Positions 25,523 through 33,036 of a stretch of 34,240 bases of DNA are shown here, one piece after another. Position numbers and translations under genes: made by a program. Source of the DNA: Nocardia seriolae NBRC 15557 (GTDB taxonomy: Bacteria > Actinomycetota > Actinomycetes > Mycobacteriales > Mycobacteriaceae); NCBI RefSeq assembly GCF_007990715.1, contig NZ_BJWY01000082.1:1-34240 (forward strand), written 5' to 3'. Below the pieces are notes generated by a model. It searched no databases. It worked only from the letters and a program-made list of their open reading frames with translations, and had not been told where the DNA came from. Every line of letters begins with the position of its first letter. Positions within the stretch are counted from its first letter, which is position 1.

Positions 25523-25783
25523 ATGCAGAGCAAGACTGCCCGTGGTGTTTTCGTCGCGTTGGCCGCCGGTGCGGCGCTGGCCGCGGCCCCGGCCGTCGCG
25601 AGTGCCCAGCCGCTGGAGCTGGAGCCCTACACCCCCGACACCACCCACACCACGGTGGCGCCCGTTGGCAGCCTGTTCGACACCAACAGCGTGAGCGGGC
25701 TGTCCTCGAACGTGACCTCGCGCCTGGCGTGCGTGGTGCAGTCGATCAGCCAGCAGGTCGACTGCCTCAACGGTGCGGCGTGA
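25523..25783 (+). CDS. Small secreted protein with one predicted disulphide
   Basis: 86-residue protein I do not recognise. A Sec signal peptide is clear: KTAR, then a long Ala/Val/Leu core and AVASA, with cleavage expected after residue 28. The 58-residue mature part is Thr/Ser/Pro-rich at first (EPYTPDTTHTT) and ends with two Cys at 70 and 81, likely paired. The second ATG at 25523 is preferred because AGGAG (25511-25515) lies 7 bp upstream; the ATG at 25517 is only 1 bp from it. It is 35 bp after ung and may be on its transcript. It stops 6 bp from the convergent GNAT gene. Confidence 0.7.
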   Translation: MQSKTARGVFVALAAGAALAAAPAVASAQPLELEPYTPDTTHTTVAPVGSLFDTNSVSGLSSNVTSRLACVVQSISQQVDCLNGAA

Positions 25784-25789
25784 TTCGCC

Positions 25790-26287
25790 TCAACGAGACG
25801 GCGTAGCTCGCACCATCCGTACTTGGATTGCGGGAGTGAAGGCTTCGACTCGGCGCTCGCCGTCGAGTTCGAAGCCGTACTTCCGGTAGAAACCCTGTGC
25901 GCGCGGGTTCTCCTCGAAGACCCACAGCGCGGTGTCGCCCTCGTCCGACAGCACCGCCCGCATCAGATCGTGGGCCAGGCCGGTGCCGTAGTAGGCGGCG
26001 CGCACATACATGGCGTTGAGTTCCAGTGCCGCGGGCGGGTTCTCCTCGCGTGAGGGCCCGCAGGCCGCGAACCCGACCACCTCGCCGTCGACCACGGCGA
26101 CCACCACGTGTCCGGGATATTTGACGCGGATCCGATCCCAGGCCGCGGCCCGTTGCACCACATCGAAGGCATCCAGCACGGGCTGGTGGACCAGTCCCTG
26201 ATAGGCCTCACGCCAGCAGGCGACATGACAAACGCCCAGACTGCCGGTGTGCTCGGATCCCAGTGGAACCACTTGCCATTCGCTCAT
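25790..26287 (-). CDS. GNAT-family N-acetyltransferase
   Basis: 165-residue protein with the GNAT fold. The acetyl-CoA pyrophosphate-binding motif is ELNAMYVRAAYYGTGLAHDLM (variant of Q/RxxGxG/A) at about 90-110. Before it is the strand VVAVVDGEVVGFAACG, and after it LWVFEENPRAQGFYRKYGFE, the classic motif B end. The substrate is unknown. The start ATG at 26287 lies between the rpmB terminator and the gene. Its small size and position do not suggest ribosomal protein acetylation beyond chance adjacency. Confidence 0.88.
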   Translation of the reverse strand: MSEWQVVPLGSEHTGSLGVCHVACWREAYQGLVHQPVLDAFDVVQRAAAWDRIRVKYPGHVVVAVVDGEVVGFAACGPSREENPPAALELNAMYVRAAYYGTGLAHDLMRAVLSDEGDTALWVFEENPRAQGFYRKYGFELDGERRVEAFTPAIQVRMVRATPSR

Positions 26288-26312
26288 GCGCACCCTCCCC
26301 GGGGAAAGACGA

Positions 26313-26347
26313 AAGCCCCGGAACACCCATTCTGGGTGCCGGGGCTT
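26313..26347 (-). terminator. rpmB terminator
   Basis: A GC-rich hairpin (26313-26329 with 26331-26347) pairs AAGCCCCGG with CCGGGGCTT and CACCCA with TGGGTG, with an AA bulge. It lies 18 bp past the rpmB stop; on the reverse strand it is followed by CGTCTTTC. Confidence 0.8.
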
Positions 26348-26364
26348 CCGACGAAAAGCTTATT

Positions 26365-26556
26365 TCAGCCGCGAACGACCTTGCCCGCCTTCAGGCAGGA
26401 GGTGCAGACGTTCATGCGGCGAGTGTTGCCCGGGGCAACCTGGGCGCGCACGGTCTGGATGTTCGGGTTCCAGCGACGGTTGGTGCGCCGGTGCGAGTGC
26501 GAAACCGACTTACCGAAGCCGGGGCCCTTGGCGCAGACGTCACAGACGGCAGCCAT
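26365..26556 (-). CDS. rpmB: 50S ribosomal protein L28, zinc-ribbon type
   Basis: 63-residue L28. MAAVCDVCAKGPGFGKSVSHSHRRTNRRWNPN is the family N-terminus. Two CxxC pairs (Cys5/Cys8 and Cys51/Cys54) mark it as the zinc-binding form, as opposed to the Cys-free paralogue that is induced in zinc shortage in related bacteria. The ATG at 26556 has GGAG 11 bp upstream. It is divergent from the DhaL-domain gene, as in mycobacteria. No palindromic zinc-regulator (Zur) site was seen in the upstream spacer, fitting a zinc-replete, constitutively made form. Confidence 0.95.
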   Translation of the reverse strand: MAAVCDVCAKGPGFGKSVSHSHRRTNRRWNPNIQTVRAQVAPGNTRRMNVCTSCLKAGKVVRG

Positions 26557-26860
26557 AGTCGCGAGCTCCTTCATGTCATAGAGGGACGCGCTGTACGGTG
26601 CACAGCGTGTCCGAAAGCCTAATGTCTTGGACGTACCTACCAGCGAATAGCTGGTGAACGCGGGCCGATACCTGAGAGGGCAGGACCGTGCCTGCGTGAG
26701 GCAACCGCACAAGAGTAGCCAACCGCTCCCGGGCGTGTCCAATTGGGTCCCCCGCACCCGTCTCATATGCGGCGTACGAACGCCAGGTGACGACGCGCTG
26801 TCGGTCGCCCCGACTAGGCTGGCTGCGGTATTCCACGAGTTGTGCGGAAGGACGGTGACG
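26557..26860. promoter_or_regulatory. rpmB-DhaL divergent intergenic region
   Basis: This 304-bp spacer holds the rpmB and DhaL-gene promoters. The rpmB side (26590-26640) is AT-richer, including CTAATGTCTTGG. A short inverted repeat, GGCAG-GACCGT-GCCTGC type, lies at about 26680-26695. The forward frame is open here to 26654 but has no family resemblance before about 26861, so I treat it as leader. No other gene is seen. Confidence 0.4.
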
Positions 26861-28516
26861 GTGCCCGGGGAAGCGGACGCGCTCGACGGTTCTGCAGGTG
26901 CCCTCGACGGTACTGCCCTGTTGCGCTGGGGGCGCTCGACCCTGGCAGCCCTGGAACGCCACCGCGACGAGATCAATGCCCTCAACGTCTTCCCGGTCCC
27001 CGACTCCGACACCGGCACCAACCTGCTCAGCACCATGCGCGCAGCCGTGCGCGGGGCGGAGGAAACCGAGGCGGGTGACCCGGCCCACGCGGTTACCGCG
27101 GCGATGGCCCGGGCGGCCACCGTGGGTGCCCGGGGGAACTCGGGGATCATCCTGTCGCAGGTGTTGCGGGGGATGTCCGAGGCGGCGGCGGACGGGCCGC
27201 TGACCGAGCAGTCGTTGCGGGTCGCGTTGCGGCAGGCCGCGCGGCTGGTGCGGGAGGCGCTGAGTTCGCCGGTCGAGGGGACCATGCTCACCGTGTTGGA
27301 CCGGGCCGCCGAGCAGGCTGCCGATTGCCCGGAGCGGGATCTCGCGGCGGTCGCGCTGGCGGCGGCGGATGGGGCGGTCAAGGCGTTGGGGGAGACGCCG
27401 ACGCAGTTGGGGGTGTTGCGCGAGGCGGGGGTAGTCGATGCCGGGGCACGGGGGTTGCTGGTACTGCTCGACGAGTTGGTGGCGGCCGCCGGCGGCAGCG
27501 CACCCACTCGGCCGGAGTACCGGCGTGGCGGCCTGGAACAAGGGCTTTCCCGGGCAACCGATGGGCCTAGTGCCGCTGACACACCCCGTCGTTCCGGGGT
27601 GGCGGGCGGGGCTCAGGTTCCGCCGCAGTATGAAGTGATGTTCCTGGTGCGGGGGACCGATGAGGAGCGCGTCGGATCGTTGCGGGATCGGCTCGGGGTG
27701 CTGGGGGATTCGGTGGTTGTGGTGGGGGACGGGGCGCAGACCTGGTCGGCGCATGTGCATTGCGCGGATGCCGGGGCCGCGGTCGAGGCCGGGCTCGCGG
27801 CGGGGGCGTTGAGCGGGATTCGGATCGAGACGTTGACCGTGTCGGGGGACGCGCACGGCGGGGTGGCGGATCGGGTGATTCTGGCGGTGGCGTCCGGGGC
27901 CGGGGCGGTGCGGTTGTTCGAGGACGCGGGGGCGGTCGTGTTGCAGGGGGAGATCAGTTCGGAGGCGTTGCTCGCGGCCATTCGGGGGATCGGGCATCGG
28001 GAGGTGCTGGTGTTGCCGAACGGGGCGTTGGCGGCGCACGAGTTGGTGGCGGTGAGTGTGGCGGCTCGGGACGGGCAGCGGGAGGTGTTGATGCTGCCGT
28101 GCGGGTCGATGGTGCAGGGCCTGGCGGCGCTGGCGATGCACGACGCGGGGCGGGCGGCGGCCGACGACGCGTTCGCCATGTCGGAGGCGGCGGCCGGAAC
28201 TCGTTGGGGGGCACTGCGAGTCGCGCCCGAGCGGGCGTTGACCATGGTGGGGATGTGCGAGGCGGAGGACGGGCTCGGGCTGGTGGGGCACGATGTGGTG
28301 GTGATCGATTCGGATGTGCGGGCCGCGGGGCGGACGCTGCTGGATCGGATGCTCGGGCTGGGCGGGGAATTGGTGACCATGCTCATCGGATGCGATGCGC
28401 CGGAAGGGCTTTCGGCGGAGCTGGCCGGGCATGTGGCCGCGGGGTTCCCGGGTGTGGAGGTCGTGGTGTATCCGGGTGGGCAGGCGGGGGATGTCGTGCA
28501 GATCGGGGTGGAGTAG
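26861..28516 (+). CDS. DhaL-domain (DAK/FakA-like) phosphatase-kinase family protein
   Basis: 551-residue protein of the DAK2-DegV-like family (YloV; Rv2974c by position). The N-terminal DhaL kinase domain has NALNVFPVPDSDTGTNLLSTM (about 40-60), whose Asp residues bind metal and ATP, then TVGARGNSGIILSQVLRG. A middle FakA-type domain and a C-terminal DegV-like part follow (VLPNGALAAHE, then MLPCGSMVQGLAAL). FakA proteins phosphorylate fatty acids held by a FakB partner; no FakB is in the window, so the substrate is inference. GTG at 26861 is used, with AAGGA 8 bp upstream; a GTG at 26855 is possible. Codon use is odd: many GGG, GCG and TTG codons, unlike its neighbours. recG follows 25 bp later. 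Confidence 0.88.
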   Translation: MPGEADALDGSAGALDGTALLRWGRSTLAALERHRDEINALNVFPVPDSDTGTNLLSTMRAAVRGAEETEAGDPAHAVTAAMARAATVGARGNSGIILSQVLRGMSEAAADGPLTEQSLRVALRQAARLVREALSSPVEGTMLTVLDRAAEQAADCPERDLAAVALAAADGAVKALGETPTQLGVLREAGVVDAGARGLLVLLDELVAAAGGSAPTRPEYRRGGLEQGLSRATDGPSAADTPRRSGVAGGAQVPPQYEVMFLVRGTDEERVGSLRDRLGVLGDSVVVVGDGAQTWSAHVHCADAGAAVEAGLAAGALSGIRIETLTVSGDAHGGVADRVILAVASGAGAVRLFEDAGAVVLQGEISSEALLAAIRGIGHREVLVLPNGALAAHELVAVSVAARDGQREVLMLPCGSMVQGLAALAMHDAGRAAADDAFAMSEAAAGTRWGALRVAPERALTMVGMCEAEDGLGLVGHDVVVIDSDVRAAGRTLLDRMLGLGGELVTMLIGCDAPEGLSAELAGHVAAGFPGVEVVVYPGGQAGDVVQIGVE

Positions 28517-28544
28517 AGCCGTGCAGATCGGGGCGAAATAGATG
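28495..28544 (+). repeat. 25-bp tandem duplication at the DhaL-recG junction
   Basis: The copies 28495-28519 and 28520-28544 both begin CGTGCAGATCGGGG and contain a TAG; 20 of 25 bases match. The first copy encodes the last codons and stop of the DhaL gene. The second provides the GGGG that acts as the recG ribosome binding site and ends on its ATG. Confidence 0.85.
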
Positions 28545-30812
28545 GCGACGCTGGGTGATCGGCTGGATCACGTGCTCGGGGTGAAAGCGGCCGAGCAGCT
28601 GCAGGAGAGCTTCGACATGCAGACCGTGGAGGATCTGCTGCGGCACTATCCGCTGCGCTATGCCACGCAGGGGCAGCCGCTGACCGAGGAGGAGCCCGAG
28701 GAAGGGGCGCACCTCACGGTGATCGGGCGGATCACCAAGACCGATCTGCGGCCCATGAAAAACCGGCGCGGCAGCCTGCTCAAGGTGAGCCTGGACGCCG
28801 GTGGCGCGAAGCCGGTGGATATCACCTTCTTCAATGGTGACAAGGTGCGTCACCTGGTGAAAGAGGGTGCGCGGGCGATGATGTCGGGCACCGTGCACTA
28901 CTGGCGGGAGAAACAGTGGAACCTCTCGCACCCCGACTATCTGATCCTGCCGGAGAAGGGCGAGGGCTCGGTGGAGAGCCTCACCTCCGTGCACGGCGGC
29001 GGCGCGTTGCGTGGTCTGGCGCAGAGCGCGAAGGGCGCGGGCGGCATCGACATGTCGTTCTTCGAGCGTGAGTTCATTCCGGTCTACCCCTCGACCGCGA
29101 AGGTGCAGAGCTGGACGATATTGCGCTGCGTCCGGCAGGTGCTCGACCAGCTGGACCCCATCGACGAGCCGCTTCCGGCCGAGCTGTGCGCCGAGCACTC
29201 GCTGCTGCCGGTCTCCGACGCGCTGCGCCTGATCCACCTACCCGAGCACAAGGCCGATATCGAAGCCGCCCGGGGCCGTTTGCGTTTCGACGAGGCCATG
29301 GCCTTGCAGCTGGTGCTGGCCGAGCGTCGCCATCAGACCGAGGGCCGGGTCGCCAAGCCGTGCCCGCCGCGCACCGACGGCATCGCCGCTTTGTTCGACA
29401 AGCGGCTGCCCTTCGAGCTGACCGAGGGGCAGCGGGCGGTCATCGACGAGATCTCCGCCGACCTGTCACGCCCGCACCCGATGCACCGGCTGTTGCAGGG
29501 CGAGGTGGGTTCGGGCAAGACCATCGTGGCCCTGCACGCCATGCTCCAGGTGGTGGACAACGGGCAGCAGTGCGCGCTGCTGGCGCCGACGGAAGTTCTT
29601 GCGGCACAGCATTATCGGTCTTTGACGAAGATGCTCGGTGATCTCGGCAACGCCGGGGAGCTGGGCGCGGCCGACCAGGCCACCAAGGTGGTGCTGGTGA
29701 CCGGCTCCATGTCGGCGGGCCAGAAGAAGGCCGCCCTGCTCGACGCTGTGACCGGCGAGGCGGGCCTGGTGATCGGCACGCACGCGCTGATCCAGGACAA
29801 TGTGGAGTTCTTCGACCTGGGCATGGTGGTGGTCGACGAGCAACACCGGTTCGGTGTCGAGCAGCGAGATGCCTTGCGCGCCAAGGCCAAGGGCGGCACC
29901 AGCCCGCACCTGCTGGTCATGACGGCCACCCCGATTCCGCGCACCATCGCCATGACCACCCTCGGCGATCTGGAAACCTCTGTGCTGACCCAGCTTCCGA
30001 ATGGTCGCTCCCCGATCACCTCGAAAGTCGTTCCCGCCAAGGTGAAACCGTCGTGGGTGGATCGGGCGTGGGAGCGGATTCGCGAGGAGGTCTCCGAAGG
30101 CCGTCAGGCCTACGTGGTGTGCTCGCGCATCGGCGACGAGGAGGAGAACGGAAAGGCCAAGGGCCGTAAGGCCAAATCCGAGGAGGAGAAGGAAGCCCCC
30201 ACCACCCACTCGGCGGTGGACATGTACGACACCCTCTCCGCCGGTGCTCTGAAGGGCCTGCGCGTGGGCCTGCTCCACGGCCGCCTCCCCGCCGACGAGA
30301 AGGACCGCGTCATGCGCGCCTTCAACGACGCCGAAATCGATGTCCTGGTGTGCACCACCGTCGTCGAAGTCGGCGTGGACGTCCCGAACGCCACCGTCAT
30401 GACGATCGTCGACGCCGACCGCTTCGGCGTCAGCCAGCTACACCAGCTCCGCGGCCGCGTCGGCCGAGGCAAACACGCCGGACTCTGCCTGCTCATCACC
30501 GAAACCAATCCGGTCGGTACGGCGATGGCCCGCCTCGAAGCCGTAGCCGGCTCCACCGACGGCTTCGAACTCTCCGTCCTCGACCTCCGCCAACGCCGCG
30601 AAGGCGACGTCCTCGGCTCCGCCCAATCCGGCACCGCCCGCAGCCTCCGCCTCCTCTCCCTCCTCGACGACCTCGAAGTAATCACCGCCGCCCAACAATT
30701 GGCCCGCGAAATCGTCGCCTCCGACCCGGGCCTGAAAAACCACCCCGGTCTGGCCAGCATGATGCGAGCCGCGGTCGACGGCGAACGCCTGGAGTACCTG
30801 GCCAAGTCTTGA
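28542..30812 (+). CDS. recG: ATP-dependent DNA helicase RecG
   Basis: 756-residue helicase that reverses stalled replication forks and moves Holliday junctions. The N-terminal wedge domain (about 1-270) has an OB-fold region, LTVIGRITKTDLRPMKNRRGSLLKV. The helicase core has Walker A GEVGSGKT (320-327), the DEQH box VVVDEQHRFGVEQRD (Asp at 432), and MTATPIPRT (motif III). A charged insert (about 530-555, KAKGRKAKSEEEKE) before the last motifs makes it somewhat longer than the mycobacterial enzyme. Synonymous codon choice shifts inside the gene, from CTG/GAG/CAG to CTC/GAA/CAA, at about 30250. Start ATG at 28542, coupled to the DhaL gene by the 25-bp duplication. Convergent with the gene at 30819 with no terminator between. 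Confidence 0.96.
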   Translation: MATLGDRLDHVLGVKAAEQLQESFDMQTVEDLLRHYPLRYATQGQPLTEEEPEEGAHLTVIGRITKTDLRPMKNRRGSLLKVSLDAGGAKPVDITFFNGDKVRHLVKEGARAMMSGTVHYWREKQWNLSHPDYLILPEKGEGSVESLTSVHGGGALRGLAQSAKGAGGIDMSFFEREFIPVYPSTAKVQSWTILRCVRQVLDQLDPIDEPLPAELCAEHSLLPVSDALRLIHLPEHKADIEAARGRLRFDEAMALQLVLAERRHQTEGRVAKPCPPRTDGIAALFDKRLPFELTEGQRAVIDEISADLSRPHPMHRLLQGEVGSGKTIVALHAMLQVVDNGQQCALLAPTEVLAAQHYRSLTKMLGDLGNAGELGAADQATKVVLVTGSMSAGQKKAALLDAVTGEAGLVIGTHALIQDNVEFFDLGMVVVDEQHRFGVEQRDALRAKAKGGTSPHLLVMTATPIPRTIAMTTLGDLETSVLTQLPNGRSPITSKVVPAKVKPSWVDRAWERIREEVSEGRQAYVVCSRIGDEEENGKAKGRKAKSEEEKEAPTTHSAVDMYDTLSAGALKGLRVGLLHGRLPADEKDRVMRAFNDAEIDVLVCTTVVEVGVDVPNATVMTIVDADRFGVSQLHQLRGRVGRGKHAGLCLLITETNPVGTAMARLEAVAGSTDGFELSVLDLRQRREGDVLGSAQSGTARSLRLLSLLDDLEVITAAQQLAREIVASDPGLKNHPGLASMMRAAVDGERLEYLAKS

Positions 30813-30818
30813 CGTCGA

Positions 30819-31568
30819 CTACTCGACAGGCTCGGCGAACTCCGAATCCTCCTCGGTGTCGGGCAGTCCGGCCTCCGTCGCCCACCGCGCCAGTTCCTCA
30901 CGGTGGGAGCCGGTTTGGGTGGCCTCGGCGACATCCACCGCGGCCGCGTCGTCGTCGCTGTCGCCATTGCGGGTCAGCAGCGTGAGCGGCCAGGTGGGTG
31001 CGTCACCGGCCCCGCCGTCGAACGGGTGCCAGTCCCACGGCGGCTCGAACCGCCACACCCGTGCCCGCGCGTCGGCGACCTCGTCGCCGGGTTCGAGGAA
31101 TGCGTAAGGCCGGAACCGTAATTCGATCCTGCGGGGAATGCCGTCGTCGGGATCGAAGCTCGCACCTTGGTCCTCGAGTCCGGGATCGAGCGCCTGCCCG
31201 GCCCGCAGATATCCGATCTGGCGGCGCGGCCGCGGCAGCCACCCGGTCTCGCGCGGAGGATCGAACCGCCGCACGTCGATCACATGCACCACCGTCGGCG
31301 GAATCCCGATCCGGCACACCGCATCGGCGCTGAGATCAGCGACCTGGGGTCGAACCCGGAACACCTCCCGCTCCCAGCCCGGATTGTCCGGTCCAGCGGC
31401 CAGCGCCACCACCCCGTTCCAGCGCACCGCATCGCTGTCCGGATCCACCGCCCACCAGGGCCATTCGACGAAGACCTCGTCCGGGGTCACCTGCTCCACC
31501 CGCGCCTCGGTGAACGCACAAGACATCTCGATAATGTCCCCGACCCGGAATTCGACCGCCACAGCCAC
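30819..31568 (-). CDS. Uncharacterised acidic protein
   Basis: 249-residue protein I do not recognise. The N-terminus (EFRVGDIIEMSCAFTEARVEQVTPDEVFVEWPWW) has the alternating hydrophobic pattern of a small beta-barrel, followed by many Trp, Pro, Asp and Glu residues and an acidic C-terminus (DTEEDSEFAEPVE). No signal peptide, membrane helix or catalytic motif is visible. It begins at GTG 31568, five bases after the stop of the HxlR regulator and without its own ribosome binding site, so it is translated by coupling and is presumably part of that regulatory unit. It ends 6 bp from recG. Confidence 0.7.
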   Translation of the reverse strand: MAVAVEFRVGDIIEMSCAFTEARVEQVTPDEVFVEWPWWAVDPDSDAVRWNGVVALAAGPDNPGWEREVFRVRPQVADLSADAVCRIGIPPTVVHVIDVRRFDPPRETGWLPRPRRQIGYLRAGQALDPGLEDQGASFDPDDGIPRRIELRFRPYAFLEPGDEVADARARVWRFEPPWDWHPFDGGAGDAPTWPLTLLTRNGDSDDDAAAVDVAEATQTGSHREELARWATEAGLPDTEEDSEFAEPVE

Positions 31569-31573
31569 CGAAC

Positions 31574-31981
31574 CTAACCCGTGACCGCCCCCGGCGTCTG
31601 TTTCCGTAGCTCGGCAAAGGCGGTCGTGGCGTCGGCGGTACCGGCGACGTGGGTCGCGCCCCAGTGGCCCAGTGCGCGGATGGCGGGGAGGAGCGCCTTC
31701 CCGGTGTCCGTCAGAAGGTATTCACGGCGTGGCGGATTCTCCTGGTAGACGACGGCCCGCACGATCCCGGCGCGTTCGAGGCGGCGCAGCCGGTCCGCGA
31801 GGATATTCGTCGTAATCCGTTCCGGCGAGCCGAGAAACTCGGTGTAGCGCCGTTTTCCGGCGAACATGTCCCGAACTACCAGCAGCGTCCACCGGTCACC
31901 GACGAGATCCAGCGTCGCGGCCAACGGGCAGGCCGAACGCAATGGGTCGGCCGGGTCGATCTGCCCGGTTTCACGGTTCAT
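31574..31981 (-). CDS. HxlR-family transcriptional regulator
   Basis: 135-residue winged-helix regulator. The HxlR signature is complete: CPLAATLDLVGDRWTLLVVRDMFAGKRRYTEF with the recognition helix ERITTNILADRLRRLERAGIV and the wing RREYLLTDTGKALLPAI. These dimeric regulators often sense redox or reactive small molecules, some through the N-terminal Cys, which is present here (SACPLA). Start ATG at 31981. It is divergent from the short remnant ORF at 32074, with paired CTTG-N7-CAAG sites between. First gene of a two-gene unit with the acidic protein. Confidence 0.92.
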   Translation of the reverse strand: MNRETGQIDPADPLRSACPLAATLDLVGDRWTLLVVRDMFAGKRRYTEFLGSPERITTNILADRLRRLERAGIVRAVVYQENPPRREYLLTDTGKALLPAIRALGHWGATHVAGTADATTAFAELRKQTPGAVTG

Positions 31982-32002
31982 CCGACTACCTCCCAGTAGT
32001 GC

Positions 32003-32051
32003 CTTGTCTTTCGCAAGTATGCCTGCAAGGGTGTGACTTGCAATTCACAAG
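32003..32051. promoter_or_regulatory. Paired CTTG-N7-CAAG operator sites for the HxlR regulator
   Basis: Two inverted repeats of identical geometry, 32003-32017 (CTTG-TCTTTCG-CAAG) and 32037-32051 (CTTG-CAATTCA-CAAG), start 34 bp apart, about three helical turns. The second extends to GTGACTTG ... CACAAGTGAC (32033-32055). They lie in the 92-bp divergent spacer, where a regulator of both itself and its neighbour would bind. Confidence 0.65.
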
Positions 32052-32073
32052 TGACACACGGAAGGTGGACGGT

Positions 32074-32148
32074 ATGGACGTGAGCGACCTGCATCAGCGG
32101 GCGGTCCTGCGCGGGACCCGGATCATCGGTGAGGGGAGGTCGGGATGA
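32074..32148 (+). pseudogene. Truncated start of a TIGR03086-like (DinB/maleylpyruvate-isomerase) gene
   Basis: A good GAAGGTGG ribosome binding site precedes ATG 32074 and 24 codons reading MDVSDLHQRAVLRGTRIIGEG, then RSG and TGA at 32146. The pattern (DLHxRAVxxGxxII) is the N-terminal helix of TIGR03086-type metal-binding proteins, which are normally 180-200 residues. Nothing downstream continues it in any forward frame; two reverse-strand genes follow. It looks like the head of a gene whose body has been deleted, left behind with its operator. A genuine micro-peptide is less likely. Confidence 0.5.
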
Positions 32149-32186
32149 TATCGGGGCAAGAGGCAATAGCCGGATCGGTGGTGCGG

Positions 32187-32483
32187 TCAATTCACGTGCA
32201 CGGTGTGTTTCCTGATCGCGTCCTCGACCGGCTCGCCACCGGAGACCGGACGTTCGGCGCCGTCGAAGATCGCATCGAGAATGTCGGCGGCGTCGAGGGT
32301 GCCGCGGTAGGAGTGGGCTCGCGCGCTGCGGATGACCGCGTGCAGGACGAGCGCGTAGACGTGCGAGCGGGGCACGGTCAGCCGCCACCCGTGTCTTTCT
32401 CGTTCGCGCAGACGGGTGTCGACGGCGTCGAGCACGTCCGCGATGACCTGTATCTCGATCCGATCGCGGTCATCGCAGGGCAT
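32187..32483 (-). CDS. Unknown small protein beside the XRE/DUF397 locus
   Basis: 98-residue protein I do not recognise, rich in Arg, Asp and Ala, with no membrane helix or Cys pair. It reads as mostly helical (IQVIADVLDAVDTRLRERERHG, then RSHVYALVLHAVIRSARAHSYRG). ATG at 32483 is used; a GTG at 32492 is possible. Its start lies within the end of the 126-residue gene upstream on the same strand (14-bp overlap), so they form a coupled pair. The pair faces away from the XRE regulator. Confidence 0.55.
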   Translation of the reverse strand: MPCDDRDRIEIQVIADVLDAVDTRLRERERHGWRLTVPRSHVYALVLHAVIRSARAHSYRGTLDAADILDAIFDGAERPVSGGEPVEDAIRKHTVHVN

Positions 32484-32850
32484 GGCGACCACCCAAGAAC
32501 AGCGCGTCGAACCCGAACAGCGCGCTCCGCAGCACCGTGAAGACCGACTTGCGCTTCACCACAGCCGGTTTCGCGGCCCGCGGGTCGAGCACCATGCGTC
32601 CGGCGGCGACCAGCGCCGCCCGCGCCCGCCGCCGCACCAGACAGGCATCCACGCCGCAACCGAGATGCAACTGCATTGCCCGATGCGCCTGCGCGGCGCT
32701 CAATTCGCCCGGATCGCCGTAGCACGACCACAATCCGCGCACCGCATACCCGACGCCGTCTCCCGCCGTCGCCGCACCCGCGGCCTGCCGCTTCTCACGC
32801 TCGATCCGTTCGATGATCGACCGCACCGACCGCTGATTGTCGCTGGACAT
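32470..32850 (-). CDS. Unknown small protein, divergent from the XRE regulator
   Basis: 126-residue protein I do not recognise. A Ser/Arg/Lys-rich N-terminus (MSSDNQRSVRSIIERIEREKRQ) precedes a helical centre with GELSAAQAHRAMQLHLGCG, then VDACLVRRRARAALVAAGRMVLDPR. The part up to MVLDPR resembles short proteins I recall from Nocardia and Rhodococcus but cannot name. No catalytic motif is seen. ATG at 32850 is chosen; the frame is open to 32919. Shares the 186-bp control region with the XRE gene at 33037. Confidence 0.6.
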   Translation of the reverse strand: MSSDNQRSVRSIIERIEREKRQAAGAATAGDGVGYAVRGLWSCYGDPGELSAAQAHRAMQLHLGCGVDACLVRRRARAALVAAGRMVLDPRAAKPAVVKRKSVFTVLRSALFGFDALFLGGRHALR

Positions 32851-32926
32851 GTCGTCTGCCCTCCCTGGCGTTGCCGTGATCCCAGCCCGTCCAGCACACC
32901 ACCGGCGATATTTCTGCAAAAGGGGA

Positions 32927-33010
32927 ATCTGAATATTCAGATCAGGTAGTCTGAAACCCCATGGCGGAAGGCAGATTCGCCGCCGATCGGCATTCAGATT
33001 CAGATATCAG
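32927..33010. promoter_or_regulatory. Palindromic operator region of the XRE/DUF397 locus
   Basis: A perfect 16-bp palindrome ATCTGAATATTCAGAT lies at 32927-32942. Further half-sites follow: TCTGAA at about 32950, and ATTCAGATTCAGAT at about 32992-33005. The TTCAGAT unit thus recurs four or five times in 84 bp between divergent genes, which fits an autoregulated XRE operator. The AT-rich TATCAG near 33004 may be the -10 element of the XRE gene. Confidence 0.65.
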
Positions 33011-33036
33011 CTGTATTCACTTTTTCGGGAGTGTCC

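Noticed and set aside
26557..26700. Zur box controlling rpmB
   Set aside because: No TGAAAATGATTTTCA-type palindrome is visible, and the L28 has both CxxC pairs, the form not usually controlled by Zur.
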